This document shows positions 45,243 through 57,990 of a DNA stretch of 64,000 nt, piece by piece (the stretch's first letter is position 1; every line of letters starts with the position of its first letter). Under the pieces are notes generated by a model. It did no database searches and was not told the origin of the DNA. It saw nothing but the letters and a program-made list of their open reading frames with translations. This DNA is from Fusarium oxysporum f. sp. lycopersici 4287 (Eukaryota > Ascomycota > Sordariomycetes > Hypocreales > Nectriaceae), in NCBI RefSeq assembly GCF_000149955.1, contig NW_017264851.1:62001-126000 (forward strand), given 5' to 3'. The translations under genes and the position numbers were made by a program.

Positions 45243-46505
45243 GATTATGGGACTGGGGAATACACCTTGGCGAAATGGACTACCGGTAATATCCTCGAAA
45301 TTATTTATGTATATTGGGCTTGTAGAAATGAAGGCAGTAATTGCCACCAAGCCTACTGCGACTCAAGTAACGGCGGTGTTTAAGATCAAGAATTGGCAAG
45401 ATAGTAATATACATAGTCTTAGGGAATTGCAGTCATGTTAAAAGCGTTGTTTTATGCTGGCACTTTTGCTTGATTATATAATAATTATTATTTAGCTGGT
45501 TGATATTATATCCTGAGTTTTATCTCCTAATTAAAATACACTATAGATAACACTTCAATGCTTCAGAAGCCTAGTAGTACACAGCCGGGCCTCAATGTAA
45601 ACGACTGGTAGTTACATTCTTAATTCGTTTAGCCACTACCTCCGCATGCAATGTATGTATTGACAGAGACTGGTTCCCCAAGGAAGCGCGACATAGTTGG
45701 CGAGAGACCAGCGCTAGACGGGGACGCTTTAGGGGTGTTATTGCTGGACGGGTCAGTATAAGTGGTTTAATTAATCAATGGCATGTCAGACAAACCTTGT
45801 GACAGAGGAGGATGACCCCTGATTTGGTACTATCGAAACATTTGACGATGAGGTTGGCATTGTTAAATGAAATAGATCACAGTATTTACAAAAACTTTTG
45901 TCAGGTTAATCTCTTCCAAATTGCAGAACTTCTCCGGTCGTAAAGACCTCACATGATTTTATATGCCAGCTTGAAGTCTCATATTATATTTTACCTTGCA
46001 TACTCATTTACTAGCTAGCTTTCCGTTATGCGCAATGAAGACTGTGACCCAGCTACTGCTATTTACTATATACTTTTGCTCAACCTTTATTTTACTTTCT
46101 ACAGAAGTGAATATTTGCGGCCTGTTGTTCTGCGATCCCGAGTTATGCGCATGCGCAAAACTGCAGACGAACCCCACCACCCTTTTTCTCTACCCCTGCT
46201 TAGCCTATGATAACTCTGCCCCCCAAATGAGGTGACGGGACATGCAAGTCGTCTTAAAGAGCGCCTTGTAGGCTGCAGTTTGCGAACCATGGCTCAACAA
46301 GAACGCCTAGCCGGCCGCTCAAGGCGACCCAGGGGCGGTCAGTAGCATTAGCCAGACATGGAGCCACTTTACAATTGCCGTTTTTTTCTCTTTGTACAAC
46401 TCACCCCGAAAACCTCGCATTTTAATTTTTTACCAGTAATTGTAGCGTGTAGGTGTTACGCTGTTGCCTTGGCCCTGCAAAAGCCCACTATTATACCCGC
46501 CCGCC
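45243..46505. other. Intergenic, AT-rich
   Basis: No supported gene. A frame starting at 46464 joins the next gene upstream of its preferred ATG. Confidence 0.5.
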
Positions 46506-49500
46506 ATGTCCTCGTCTATACCGCCAGCTGCCGACGTGACACCCAGGACCAGGCATGAAAAAAGCCAACAAACCACGGATGCAAAGCCCCGATCCTTGCG
46601 TGAGCGCCTCAAGCACAAAGGAAGACATTACTTGAACAAAGCCCCGGGTTTGCTCCCCTCTTATGCCAAAGCACGGCCTTCCTCCCGGTTGATGTCTAAT
46701 ACCCTCAAAGAGAAGATGGCGGTTCTTTGGAAGGATGGAAATTCCTCGCCGACAACGGACAGTGACCTGGATACTCCAAGGGATAATAGCTCTACCGATT
46801 CGAATATACAAAACGTGGTCCAGGTGGTGCCGACCGGGTTACAACAACACCCTGTAGACCAAACAGTCTCATTCTCAGCAAAGACAGACGGGACCGATGG
46901 AGAGGGCCCCGCAGCCAAATCCGAAAGCCATCGCCGATGGATCAAGGCTTATCCAGGAGTGAGAAGGAAACGAGTTACCTCGACGCCTATCCTGCCACTA
47001 CATTTGGGTGAGCTTACGGGAGTGGGTAGCCAATACGATGTTGCCAACAGGCCGGCATCTGCGTTGATCTTGGGCCCGTACAATGCAGATTTGAAAGGTG
47101 AATCCATGCTCAATTTCTACCTACCTATTTTCTGACTATGTTAACTGTGTTCTAGAAAAAGACGATATTATACGCCGGCGCAGCCTGGTATGTAGCCTCT
47201 TTTTTATTTTACACTGATCCAAGTGCTGACATTTTGCCTCAGAGTCAACCGGTGACTTCAACTTGCGATACAGACATCCCTGAGTATGGTCAAAACTTTT
47301 CTTTTGCTACATACAACCCATCCGAACTCGATCTTCTACGAAGGCTTTCCGAGGACACATTCCAAGCCTCGACGTCTGCCCGAGACTCCACCTTTAGCTT
47401 TACACGGCCTTCCTCTATAATTTCAGCTGCTAGCACGTACGACTCGTCCATTGGCAGGGCCAGTTCCACGCCTTCTCGTCGACGATCTCTTTTCAGAAAG
47501 ACCCTGTCATCTTCTTCATCTCTCAACATATACCGAGAATCACTACGTAACCATCGAGATCATGACAAGACTCCCGTGCCGCCTATCCCGTACCTCGACC
47601 CGCAAACCAAGGAACGACTCTCGGCATCAGCAAATATTCCAGTATACCAACATCTCATTGCTGCATCAGAGCCCACTGATTCGATCGCGTCACTTGTATC
47701 AGCCAAGGACAGCTCGTTGACTGTGTCTGATCAGGTGGCTTTGGCTGGTTGGGTTGCCCAGCAGCGTCGTTTGAACAAAGGTTTACTCCTCTCTTCATCA
47801 TTCAATACACCAAAAGTACAGTGGCAGCTTGCTAGTGGACAGCTTCAGGTTGAGGAGAATCCCGACGAAGAGTTGAGTACCATTGAGGAACGACTCTCAG
47901 ATGCAGGACCTCCGAGTGAGTCGATGCGTAGACTGAGTATGGATGATCACGTCGATAGAGGTCACCTCTCCACCCCACGGAGTCATCCAGCGAAAGCAAT
48001 GATACCATCCACAGGGACGAGAACCGAGACCACACTTGATGCTCGTTCTACAGCTCTCTCTAGTAAGGATGATACGGAACATGGGTTGACTCCAGACACA
48101 TCTGTGACTGAAACTGATACAAGCGAAACCGACGAGTCCATGTCTGACGTCTCACGGCAAACGGATGAGTCTTTCGAAGAGGCCTTTCTAGCTTCTTCTC
48201 TGGACCCAGCCCTCCTAGCCTCTGTGACCGCCTTGAAAGATACGGTCACCGCACTGGTTGTCCAACGGGTTGTCGACTGGGTGAAAACTTGCTCACCAGG
48301 ACTCAATCAGAATTCAGGGGCTTCTGACTCTACACAATCCAGTGGTCAAAATGGCCCACCGGCTGAAAGTGATGCTAATAGCAAAAAGAGGGGAATCGAT
48401 GATAGAGAGAGTGAAGGTGACAATATCAATGCTGGCGGCAGAGGAAACGGAGACGATCATGAAAAACGTCGCAAGACAGAAAGCGCGCCACCGGGATCAG
48501 TACCAAATCTCGCTTGCCCGTTTGTTAAAGAATACCCCGGAGAAAGATGGCCTCGGTGCCAAAAAGGCTGGCCAAGCGTTCATCGGATAAAGTGCACAAG
48601 CCTGCTTACTAAAGTCAAGACACGATTTGCTGACTATAATAGGGAGCATATTTATAGATCTCACAAAGCACCGATTTATTGCAAGAGATGTTTTAGAATA
48701 GTCAAGACGGAGAAAGAACTTGATGCCCATCTCCGTCAGGACCCGGCTTGCGAAGTCGTCAGTCCATCTAGAGAAATGCCAGGTATCGATAACGAGACTA
48801 AAGAGCGTCTCAAGTCAAGGAGAGGCATTCAGAATATTTCTGAAGAGGAAAAGTGGAAGCATATGTACAAGGTTCTGTTTCCGAGAACCGAAGATATACC
48901 ATCACCATGTAAGTTCTATCTGGGACACTTACTTGGAATTGTACCATTGACCTGTGTATAGATTGTGACTTGCAAATCCTTGAGGCGCCCATGACTGCAG
49001 AAACGCGAGCTCAATATCGCAGCTTTCTTCGACAGGAGGTCCCCGCCCGTGTGATACGAGACATAAACGCCAATGTACGAAGTATGCCAGGATTTCAGTT
49101 TAGCTCTGAAGTATCTGAGCGTTCACTCTTTGAAATGGTGTCTTCTGCAGTCTGGAATGCGTTTGACGAAGTCTTGCCAAGCCTGTTACCCCCAACCGAG
49201 CACAGGGATCTCCCAACAAGCGCTGCCCCAGCCACCGAGGTTCTGGCCGAATCTCAAGATCAGACATTGTCTGTTCCCTCATTGGCTTTTCAGGATGAGC
49301 CAGACTATTTAAATTCACACCGCGAGCTTCCCATTGTCGAAACCGAGGCAGCACAAGACTTTCACGATACAAGTACAGAGGATCCAATTGCTAGCTTGGA
49401 GCTGTTAGATCCTGGAAATGTTGCAGTCAGAAATCTGGACTTTGATGAGCTCGGCGAATTTGGGAATGGTCTTAATCCTGTTGTTTATGACTTTAACTTT

Positions 49501-49518
49501 AACCTTCTGCCATATTAA
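46506..49518 (+). CDS. C2H2-type zinc-finger-like protein of a fungal expanded family
   Basis: A 948-residue protein in four exons (46506-47097, 47156-47187, 47243-48908, 48962-49518), all in phase; exon 2 is only 32 nt. An alternative ATG-like start lies at 46464 in the same frame. The first 600 residues are Ser/Thr-rich and low-complexity. The core (about residues 640-760) reads NLACPFVKEYPGERWPRC, EHIYRSHKAPIYCKRCF, LDAHLRQDPAC and EEEKWKHMYKVLFP. This is the layout of a fungal family in which ACPF...C, H-x-R-x-H, C-x2-C and L..H make degenerate C2H2 fingers, followed by a W..I..LFP motif. The role is unknown; regulation of transcription is often assumed. Confidence 0.8.
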
Positions 49519-50559
49519 GATATACAGAGGATATAGTACTGGATTGGACCGACGATTGGCATTGTATATCTGATGCTCACGTAGTCGTATCAAGCATCTC
49601 ATCACTGGCCAATTCATAACTGGACCAATTAAGCTGTATAGATCCTAAGCAGATTACTTTTCCCTTGAACTTTGTTGGGCCCTGCCGTTTGCTATTCACC
49701 GCGATAGTTTAGATATAATAACATTATGTCAAGCTTAATGCATTATTAAACTTTAATCCAGTCGAGACTAGCTGTGTACACTTCTCTTCGCGCCATTAGA
49801 AGGTGGGCCTTTTAACCTCCTTTTCCTCATTATCTTGTTGGCGCCCCTAGGCCGTTATTGCACCCTCGGGATCGTGTGCAACGACCTCGATCTCGATTCT
49901 CATATCATCTTCCCTGAGACGTGTTATGCCAGCGCAACTCCAGATAGGTTCGTGGTCGGGCATATACTATTTACTTTTGTGGCGAATGAAGCCCAGTCTG
50001 CCCAACTGCAAGCGTGCTGACCACCACCGCAGCGTGCATGCAGTTGCCCGACTAGAGAGACAATGCATGTGCAACTAATAAGTTTTCTTTCTCCTCGCCA
50101 ACACTAATGCCAGATTCCCAATTGGAGTGCGGCTTTTATTTGTCGACTGAGGCATCTATTAAGAGGTGCATATGTCGACGTGGTTTCTTCCAAGGCGCAC
50201 AAACTAAAACAAATTCAGTTGACCGCCACTAGAAACCTCCCATCGAACGTCTTCTCCTTCTATCACCAAGTTACTCCTAATGTCCTTTTTTTTTATTACA
50301 CCAGCAATAACATAGAAATTGTAAACTGTGAGGCTGCTGTATTGTAATTAATTACATTACTTAAAAACATCTACTAAGAATACTAAGGGTTTAAGTATTA
50401 AGATTCAATTTTCAAAGATTTTAAAAGAGACTCTATAATTTTATAAAGCAACTAATATAAGAAGGTATTTTTAGAGCTATAGTTATATTTTAATATATAT
50501 TAACTCTAGGTGGCTGTATTCTAGTGCAATTAATAGAGTGCATTTGTCTTTAGTAGCTT
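49519..50559. other. Gene-free, AT-rich from 50280
   Basis: No gene found. From about 50280 to 50560 the sequence becomes strongly AT-rich with many TTAA/TATA words, as in repeat-induced-mutation debris. Confidence 0.6.
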
Positions 50560-50900
50560 TCTTCCTTTAATTAACACAGACTTCTAATTAAGCAAACACA
50601 GCTCTAGTCTTATTATTACCTTTGTATTAAGACTTTTTAAGTATTCCTTATATCCCTCCTGGGTAATAGGGCCATTGCTATTAACAGTGCCTTTAACGCA
50701 GCGCTGCACAACGTCTACATATACTAAACCCAGCTTCTCCACGACTACTGGTAACAGATAGTTGGCTATATAGGTAGCCTACTCTCGTAGGTTTAAGGTA
50801 TTAGTATTACTATGCGCTGCTATTTCCTTATTGATGTATAAGGAACCTCTTATATTGCCTTATAACAATTAATAAGTAAGGATTCTTAACCAACAGTCAG
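50560..50900 (-). pseudogene. Unidentified coding relic
   Basis: On the minus strand one frame reads YIANYLLPVVVEKLGLVY, DVVQRCVKGTVNSNGPI and QEGYKEYLKSL, with only scattered stops (one TAG). The composition is protein-like, in contrast to the AT-rich surroundings. I do not recognise the family. Confidence 0.4.
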
Positions 50901-53649
50901 CATTTCCATTATAAATTCATATAGCAAGAGAAATTCTTATCAAGTTGCAACCAACACGAGCAAACATCAATCCTAATCAAAGCACCACCCCCAAGTCCAA
51001 AACTTCAACAAATCGCTAAAAAGGCAGGTGTAAATAAGCCCATATGGTCAGCCGGACTTACATAACAGACAATTCATGTTGAAGAGCTTCATTTTAACCA
51101 AAGGGGCCCCCTCCCCTTCCCCTATTTAGTAACTTAATAAATCCGGAGTCGATGGCTTGAATGACTTTTCTATGCTATAGGATATCACAACTATTTCTTT
51201 AGGCTCCAAAAGTTATCAGTCGAGGTAAATAGCATTTACTTCTTACATAATAGGAGTAGCTAATAGCTAGACACAAGGGCTAATTCCCTGGAAATTCTAG
51301 TCCTGATCGAGGTTCCAGGGCTGATATCGCAGGATAAAGACTAATGGCTCGGTAAATTTAACATCTATGTCACCAGTAATAAGGCTTCTTCAGCCCTTAT
51401 CCGCCACTACAGCGCCCTCTTCTTCCTGTGCCCTACGAATCTCACCCAGTAACTCAAGCACCTCGGATTCGCTGTAAACGTCAATTGCCACTTCTGTCTC
51501 TTGACTAAGACCGGTGATTAACAAGCCTGATTCGAACGTGGGCAGGCTGTTCGTTCTTTTTTAGGAAGCAGGGTTGCAATTGCGTCCTACAGTAAGATGT
51601 CCCCTGCTTTATAGGGACATCGCCAATATGTTTTTCAATGTCACAATTTGTAGTTTTATATGCTCTGTTCTCTATGACCTAAATGCTTATGCTTAGCTAA
51701 GGCCTATAGATTCGGCATATGTACCAGAGCTATAATAAGTCAACTTGCTCTAGGTCGACTTTTAGCATTAGGAAGCAGGATCCCATGTAGTAAAAATAAC
51801 TATACCTTGCCGCCCTTAGGCTCAGTTAAACTAAAGGTCCTTTTTGGCCCCCTTGCCTTTAGATAGGTATAGTCATAACTTTCATACTCGCTTTTCCGAA
51901 AATCTTTCAGTATAACAGGTGTTGAGGTTATTAATTAGCCTGAAGCTTGGCGGGTGTGATTCGTGAACCTAAAGGTGACTACGTACGTATAATATCTGCT
52001 TCCTTGTTGAACCAAAGGTATCCTCTACTGAGCTTGTGATAGAAGCAGAACTCGGCCTGAGAATGGGCTGGTCTGTCTTCAAATTTCTTCAGATTATTAT
52101 ATATCTCGTTCTGATCTTTTTCAACATAGCAGATTATGTCCGTAATGGCCACGAGATAATCTTTCTCGTCACCGCCAGTAGACTTACTAGTAAGTATATA
52201 TCGAGGCATCTGAGCTCACCTTTACAACACGCCAGTTATAGCAGGATGCAATAGTACTGCGCCAGGTAGGAGGACTGGAATTCCATGATTAGCATTCCTC
52301 TAACTCTGAAACCTGATGATAGTATTTAGCACTTTTTGCAGAGAAGTGTGTCTCCTCCTTTAGCCTCCCACCTTAGCTGGTTGTCACATGCAGCCGAGGA
52401 CAATTTATTCCTTTCCTTGCTGTCACTTCCATAGCCACCCTTGGCAGTCACCTGCACTCCAGGCCCTGCAAAGATATTCCGGCGGCAATCTAAAATCGAT
52501 CTGTCTTTCGCCGACTTTACTGTCGTAATGGCTTTGGACTCTTGCAAAGAGTGCAAGCTGCCCCTAAGCTGCACTTTTCTAAAGAAGAAACCAGCAATCA
52601 TCACAGGTTAACTCAATCAGTCAATCACTCCAATCAAATCAACCAGAATTGTCGAGATCTTCCTTTCAATCAGATTAATTCATGCATTCTTAAGTTCAAA
52701 CAATTGATATATTACAAATGCATCATGCAATCATCTAATATCATGGCAAAAGTTCAGATCTTCCCGCACCACTACCCTACACCAGATTGTCACAGATGAA
52801 TTTTACTTTCTATTAGCGGTGGGTATGCCCCAAAATCCAGTATCTACTATCATGTTCTGACGCATAGCCCTACCATGCATATGCAATTTGGAACGCGTTT
52901 CCCAACCATATCACGCTGCCAAAACAGCCCTAAATTCAATCTAATGCAAAAATGTGGCATCTGGCTAAACAACCATTATAATAAGTAGCTATAGAATTAT
53001 ATAAGATGAATTATTCAGAGCTCAGTAGAAGTTAGGACAAGCTTAAAGCATGTACTCATTAACTGAAATGCAAGTCACACTCTTATCATCATGATCTCAA
53101 AGGAAGAACGAAAATGACCCACGAGGCTTCTCTAACCGCAGTGCATCTATGAATAAAACATTCAGGCTTACAGCAACGTGGCCACCGCGAAGAACTAATG
53201 CGTTATATGTTATATATGCACGCAACCGCAAAATGCCAATGACAGACCTATGTATATGCTTCGAATCTCCCAGTTGGTGGTGCAGACTGCGGCAGCTCTA
53301 ATATGACCACGGATACCGCTCCCATCTGTGTAGACTTGTAGAGTGCCTGGTTTGTCGTGTATAATCTGTTCACGTCTGGTTTGGGCTTCTGCGTTTATTT
53401 CGATAAATGTCTGCGGTCCGTGCCATCACGGAGGAAGCAAAGGGGGGCGCTGTGGAGTCGAGTGGGTCTGTCTCGCGGTGGACCTCATGTGATGTAGTCA
53501 GATCATGCCTCAATCTATAACTTGGCATATACTCCCAGCAGAATAACTCATGCCCCTCTTTCCTAACTTCTAAGTCGGTTGTATGCCATGCTTTGTATAG
53601 CAATACCAAACTCTACTCGTAATTCAAACATTCATCATCTCCGAAAAGC
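50901..53649. other. Gene-poor AT-rich stretch with coding debris
   Basis: Minus-strand fragments read as protein in places: SQETEVAIDVYSESEVLELL near 51450 ending in a stop, and a 76-codon frame at 52209-51979 (SQAEFCFYHKLSRGYLWF). None is complete or recognised. The rest (52600-53600) shows no genes. It looks like eroded repeats or decayed genes. Confidence 0.45.
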
Positions 53650-54111
53650 ATGGCGCCGAACATTAAAACTCCACGCGCCAAAATTGTCTCCAATCTTCCC
53701 GTCTCAACTATAAGTCGCCTGGCATTTACTTATTTCGGCGTTGTCTTCTCCACAGGCTTCTTCTTTGGTACCATCCGCCACCTATACGTCATCCCCAAAT
53801 TCAATCTCCCTCCGTCACATGCCGAAATTATTGAGGCACCACTTATGTTTATCGCTGTTATTGGTTGGGCGAATTGGCTAGTAAACCGCTATAAGGTCCC
53901 CGCCGAAGCACGTGTAAGAATGGCAGTTGGACTATTAGGGTTGGGATTTATGGTTTGTGTGGAATTCATGGGCTGCAAAGTTGCGGGAGGTCGTGGTCCT
54001 GCAAAAAAGAGTGAGGAGGGGTGGACGGGAGCAGCTCAAGTGCTGTATTTGTTTAATTTGATATTTTTTGGGATCATGCCTTGGATTCTGATATTGGTAG
54101 AAAAGGGGTGA
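53650..54111 (+). CDS. Small four-helix membrane protein, bacterial-like family
   Basis: A 153-residue intronless protein with four hydrophobic segments: ISRLAFTYFGVVFSTGFF (with GTIRHLYVIP after it), IEAPLMFIAVIGWANWLV, VRMAVGLLGLGFMVCVEF and VLYLFNLIFFGIMPWILI. The pattern (Y..VF..GF..GTIR.L...P, then AE..E.P.M) matches unnamed integral membrane proteins that are common in bacteria. The function is unknown. The lack of introns and the bacterial look are compatible with old horizontal transfer, which I cannot test here. Confidence 0.7.
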   Translation: MAPNIKTPRAKIVSNLPVSTISRLAFTYFGVVFSTGFFFGTIRHLYVIPKFNLPPSHAEIIEAPLMFIAVIGWANWLVNRYKVPAEARVRMAVGLLGLGFMVCVEFMGCKVAGGRGPAKKSEEGWTGAAQVLYLFNLIFFGIMPWILILVEKG

Positions 54112-54898
54112 TCCCATGCTGAGCGTGATGTATATTTCGATGCCATGTGTCACATTTAAGGCACATGTCATTATTAGGGACAGAGCTAGCGCCGTGTAAA
54201 TGTTTTGCCTCAGTTGGTAATGCGTTACGTCTCTCCGAGCTGTCCGATAAACTGATAATCTGGCCTTGGTTGGATTGTGGATTTGCGACCTTCGGGAAAG
54301 GTTTCAATGTCTTGCAGAGCTCAATTACCGTGTTCAGCTTGTCACATCGCGAAAGAAATGCATGGTTTTAGTAGTTGAAGTCGGTCTGAAAGAGGTTTTG
54401 CTCCTTGGTCAAACCGTCTCACAATTGAATCTCACCCTCTGCGCAGCTTGCGATATGATCTGGACGATTCTTTTATTATGCTAGCAAACAATGCTACAAA
54501 GTTATAATCAGGAGGTCCAGAACCACAGCTACAATAATAACCCAATGCCTCGGATCGCTACATATTATTATAGAACATGCCTCTTCTAGCCCTAAGGTCT
54601 ATACCAAAGGCAGTCAACCGCTTGACTTAGCCAACCAACTATCCTCTTCTCTGAGGAAGTAGGGTACCAAAGCATTCACAATCGCGAATCGACCGCTGCA
54701 CTGGTCAATTAATTTAAACCCTGCCGATTGAACTTTCCCGTCAACATCGCAGGTATGCATTCCGAGTTAAGTTGCATGCAGAACTGAGATAAGCAAGGTC
54801 GCACGCTAGAAGGCCGGCCAATACTATACCAAGGATTATTGGCAACCTCACGCGACCTATGCTATAGTATCCTCTCTGGAAAGTTTTCAGCGACGTTG
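54112..54898. other. Gene-free stretch
   Basis: No gene seen. A tRNA D-arm-like word (CTCAGTTGGTAATGCG near 54208) occurs without a matching full cloverleaf. Confidence 0.5.
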
Positions 54899-55440
54899 TC
54901 ATTCACGCTCAATGATGCTGGTTGGATCGAGGGCTTGGCCGCGCCTTCGCGTTACCCATGTTCGTGGACGTTCCAGCTCTAGTCGAGGCCTCGTTAGAGG
55001 ATAAAGTAGACTTCCATTGATGAATGGACCAGCCGATATGACTCTTAGCGTGTGATCCGTGGCTCGTAGAATGCATATCTGTTCAAGCCAATGCGGCTGA
55101 GGCATAGCGGATAGCGTAGAGCAGTCCTGACTGAGGGCTTGAAAGACCCTTCGATAGGACATGCGGCAACCGGTCTTCGAGGCGCGTACGAATTCGATCA
55201 TTTCGACCTAGGCTATTTTAGTCCATTAGCAAAGAAGGACGGGAGGACTTGGTCTTGGCCTGGGCGTCTGTTAGCAAGCTAGGCCGACCCGACTGGCGTC
55301 TAGGCGTAGTGAAAAGAGCAATTGCAACTTACTGAACCTGCCTTGAGGTTAACCCTAATCGTTGGGCTATGTCATTATAATTGAAGCCGGCGGTAATAAG
55401 TATACGGCCTGGAAGGCGTTGATCGTGGGTGAGCTGCCGT
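54899..55440 (-). mobile_element. Tc1/mariner-like transposase relic
   Basis: Minus-strand sequence reads, with stops and shifts, as a fungal Tc1/mariner transposase. First is a helix-turn-helix (GFNYNDIAQRLGLTSRQVQ, stop TAA), then a linker PRRQSGRPSLLTDAQ, IEFVRASKTG and MSYRRVFQALS. Near the 3' end is the RTWVTRRRGQALDPTSIIER block that lies just after the first DDE Asp in intact copies. Only 0.5 kb remains. No terminal repeats were located. It is non-functional. Confidence 0.75.
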
Positions 55441-55974
55441 GTCCCTTGCGCAAACAGGCTTTAAAATATGGTCTTGACGACCAAAGCCACATACGCCTGT
55501 TCTGTAATGGACACACCTGAAGATTGGTATGTGTAGGCATGGGTGCGACGCAGAGGTTATCAGCCTGAAATGTAAGCTCTTATGATTCTCATTATTTACT
55601 GGTTGAAGTCGTTGATACGCACACTATGAGTCCCATACTTAACGCCCTGATCGAAAGTGCATCCTGGGCAAAGATACAGCCATAATAAAAGTATAAGCTT
55701 CAGCTCACATTCTTGGATTTGGATTACCTCTGTGATTAGAATACGTATAACATTGGTAAGTAAGACTCAGCCCTACGTACCAATACCCTCATATACTAAA
55801 TAGTAATGAAATATACGTCCCTCGCGTATAGGAGGGAGCGAATTGCAAAAAGAAAAACCCCTTGTCAAGTATTTTGCAGGCTTTGCACGACCCCTCAAAG
55901 GTTCGATCTCCATATCTTTCGATCACTAAAACCCCAACACCTGTATAAATCACCCCTCGCTGATGAAACCCCGC
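55441..55974. other. Gene-free stretch
   Basis: Nothing identified; AT-rich, perhaps more repeat debris. Confidence 0.5.
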
Positions 55975-56530
55975 CTAAGGAACGTCTTCAGGATCCCTGC
56001 GCCTGTCTGGAATGAATACTGACTTGCATAACGGGCAATCGACATGGTGTCTCTGGAACCAGGAGTCGATACAACCCGTATGGAAGACATGTTTACATTT
56101 TAATCGTCGGACATTGTCCTGGTCCCTAAGAACTTCGATGCATATTGCACTATACCCATATCAGTACGGGTAGGAAAATCTCTCATTTCAACTTGGAACT
56201 TACCAGACTTCAGCTGAACTAGGCTGCGTTAAAGCCCACGTTGCCTGCTTCTTCCACCCCTTCACTATCTCGTATTTTTGTGATGGGTTTGCGTTGTTGA
56301 GCATCCGTAGATGGACTGTATATCGCGATTTTATAATAAACCTGGCTTTATTAATATGGATATAGACCACAAAACTTGGAACGAAGTGCATACAAAATAA
56401 TAACTACTAATAATAGACCGATGATACAGCCTATTACCCCAAGGAATGGTATAAGCGAACCCGAGGCGGGGGCATTTCTCTGACTGGTTGAATTACCTGG
56501 AGGAGGGTAAGGGATGAATCGTCTTTCCAT
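55975..56530 (-). CDS. Small RING-H2 finger membrane protein (ATL-like E3 ubiquitin ligase)
   Basis: A 149-residue protein in three short exons: 56530-56368, 56315-56204 and 56149-55975, in phase with GT-AG introns. Each exon is too short to stand out as an open frame. A proline-rich N-terminus (YPPPGNSTSQRNAPASG) is followed by one membrane helix (LIPFLGVIGCIIGLLLVVII). The C-terminal RING-H2 finger is complete: CAIC, then CKHVFHTGC, DSWFQRHH and CPLC, with zinc ligands C-C-C-H-H-C-C-C. Such proteins recruit E2 enzymes and ubiquitinate membrane targets. The first exon's start is uncertain; longer family members carry a luminal domain that is not recognisable upstream here, so this may be a shortened gene. 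Confidence 0.72.
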
Positions 56531-57459
56531 ATCGACTTTCTGTTGGAATTCTGGTAGTTCTCAGTAGAATATGATGAAATATGAAGGCTGCATTTCGCGT
56601 TATTCCCTCGTATCCAGGGACCAGTTACGGCTTCTATTAATGATTTCTCGAACATATGGTCGTAACTTTCCGCCATAAACAACGCACCACGGTGAACTGA
56701 ACCACATCACGGACAAGTCAAAGGTCATAATGGAACCATGGCTCAGACGCTTGTTGGCGGCTTTTCGATTGCGTATTGGGTGAGGGGTCAGGTAGTGGTT
56801 AGTCGAAATACCGGTGGTCTGATACATTGTTCTAGCTTGTCCTGCCGCTTTTTCCCGACACCATAATCTTGGTGCTCATCCACACTAATGTTCAAATAGT
56901 GTTCTCTTTGGCCTGACCATATCACCTGAGGTGAGGTCAGGTTCTTAATCATACGTGCAACATGCGGGGTCGGTCCAGACACAGAAGAGCCTAGTGGCAG
57001 CCACTACGAATCCGATGACGCGTCTAGAGATACGATGGCAGTTCAAAGCAATTTAACGGACAGATCAATCCAGATCAATGGGTGGACCTACAGGGAATCG
57101 GTAACGGCCTCGCAGCCAATACTGAAGAGATCACGTTCGCTACCCACAAGGAGCGGATCTCAGGCACTAAATGGCAGGGAAGAGAGGCCTCTGCACTGAG
57201 GAGGCCATCCGTGCGAAGCCTGTGAGCCTTCCTCCATGGCGTGCGGCTTATGGGTAACTTCTGGACTTCTATGAGTATAGAGCATCACATGCCTGTGGGA
57301 GTCACTTTCAACTGCGGCCAGAGGTTCGTTCGAACTTTGTAGAGCCCTGTGATCATCTTTAGGCAATCTACTAGTAAAACCCGCGGAGATTAATCTGGGG
57401 CGCACGTTCAAATATCAGGATCACATGCTGCAGTCGTATGCCCTGAATATACTACGAAC
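56531..57459. other. Gene-free stretch upstream of the RING gene
   Basis: Several 60-85-codon minus-strand frames overlap here (56600-56982) but none matches a known domain. They might be a decayed N-terminal part of the RING gene. Confidence 0.45.
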
Positions 57460-57990
57460 TCTTTTATTGACTTCTTGAATAATGGAGTCCTATGCAAGAA
57501 GTTTGGGTTTGGCCCCGTATCTATTGGATAAGACCTGTGATGTCGTCCTCCGCGGTTCGTCGTTCCAGCGTGGCTCGTCGGAGTGCGTTCGCCTTGTCTA
57601 TCTGAGATTCATAGATAACATCGTTAACCTGCAGTAGTAGCGGCTAAAAAGTCCCTGGAGACCTTAGCCACGGTACAGCTTTAAAAACAGAGTTACTATC
57701 GGAGAAAATATCGATAAGATTCTGCCAGTAGAGCCTTTTGGCTCGACAGACTATGCAATAGAAGTCTTACTCATCGATTTAGACTTCCTGGTTGAAGCCA
57801 AGAGGGTAGAGTCTTCTGATTAGCCTAAAAGATCCCAAGCGGCTTCCTGGTATTCTTTCCTATCTATAAGTATCTATTCCAGGTCCTGAGGGCGGGTAAT
57901 AAGAACTATATAATACTTTCTTTGTGAACCTGGTCTAGAATATTTAGGCTCCTCCTCCGCTTCGTCGCTCACGAGAGTATCCAAGCCTGA
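57460..57990 (-). mobile_element. Tad-like LINE (non-LTR retrotransposon) relic
   Basis: The minus strand reads as the linker between endonuclease and reverse transcriptase of a fungal LINE: AKRLYWQNLIDIFSDSN, SVFKAVPWLRSPGTF, a TAG stop, LLLQVNDVIYESQIDKAN and ALRRATLERRTAEDD. In Tad-type elements KR.YW...ID....S...K...W is followed by PPL...G......KA..LR...L. TAG/TAA stops break it, as expected after repeat-induced mutation. Only about 0.5 kb is legible. It is non-functional. Confidence 0.65.

Noticed and set aside
54190..54300. tRNA-like word CTCAGTTGGTAATGCG
   Set aside because: No acceptor stem, anticodon arm or proper T-loop could be fitted around it.
56434..56982. Minus-strand frames as extra upstream exons of the RING gene
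   Set aside because: No luminal or PA-like domain could be read and no consistent splice chain joins them to the ATG at 56530.
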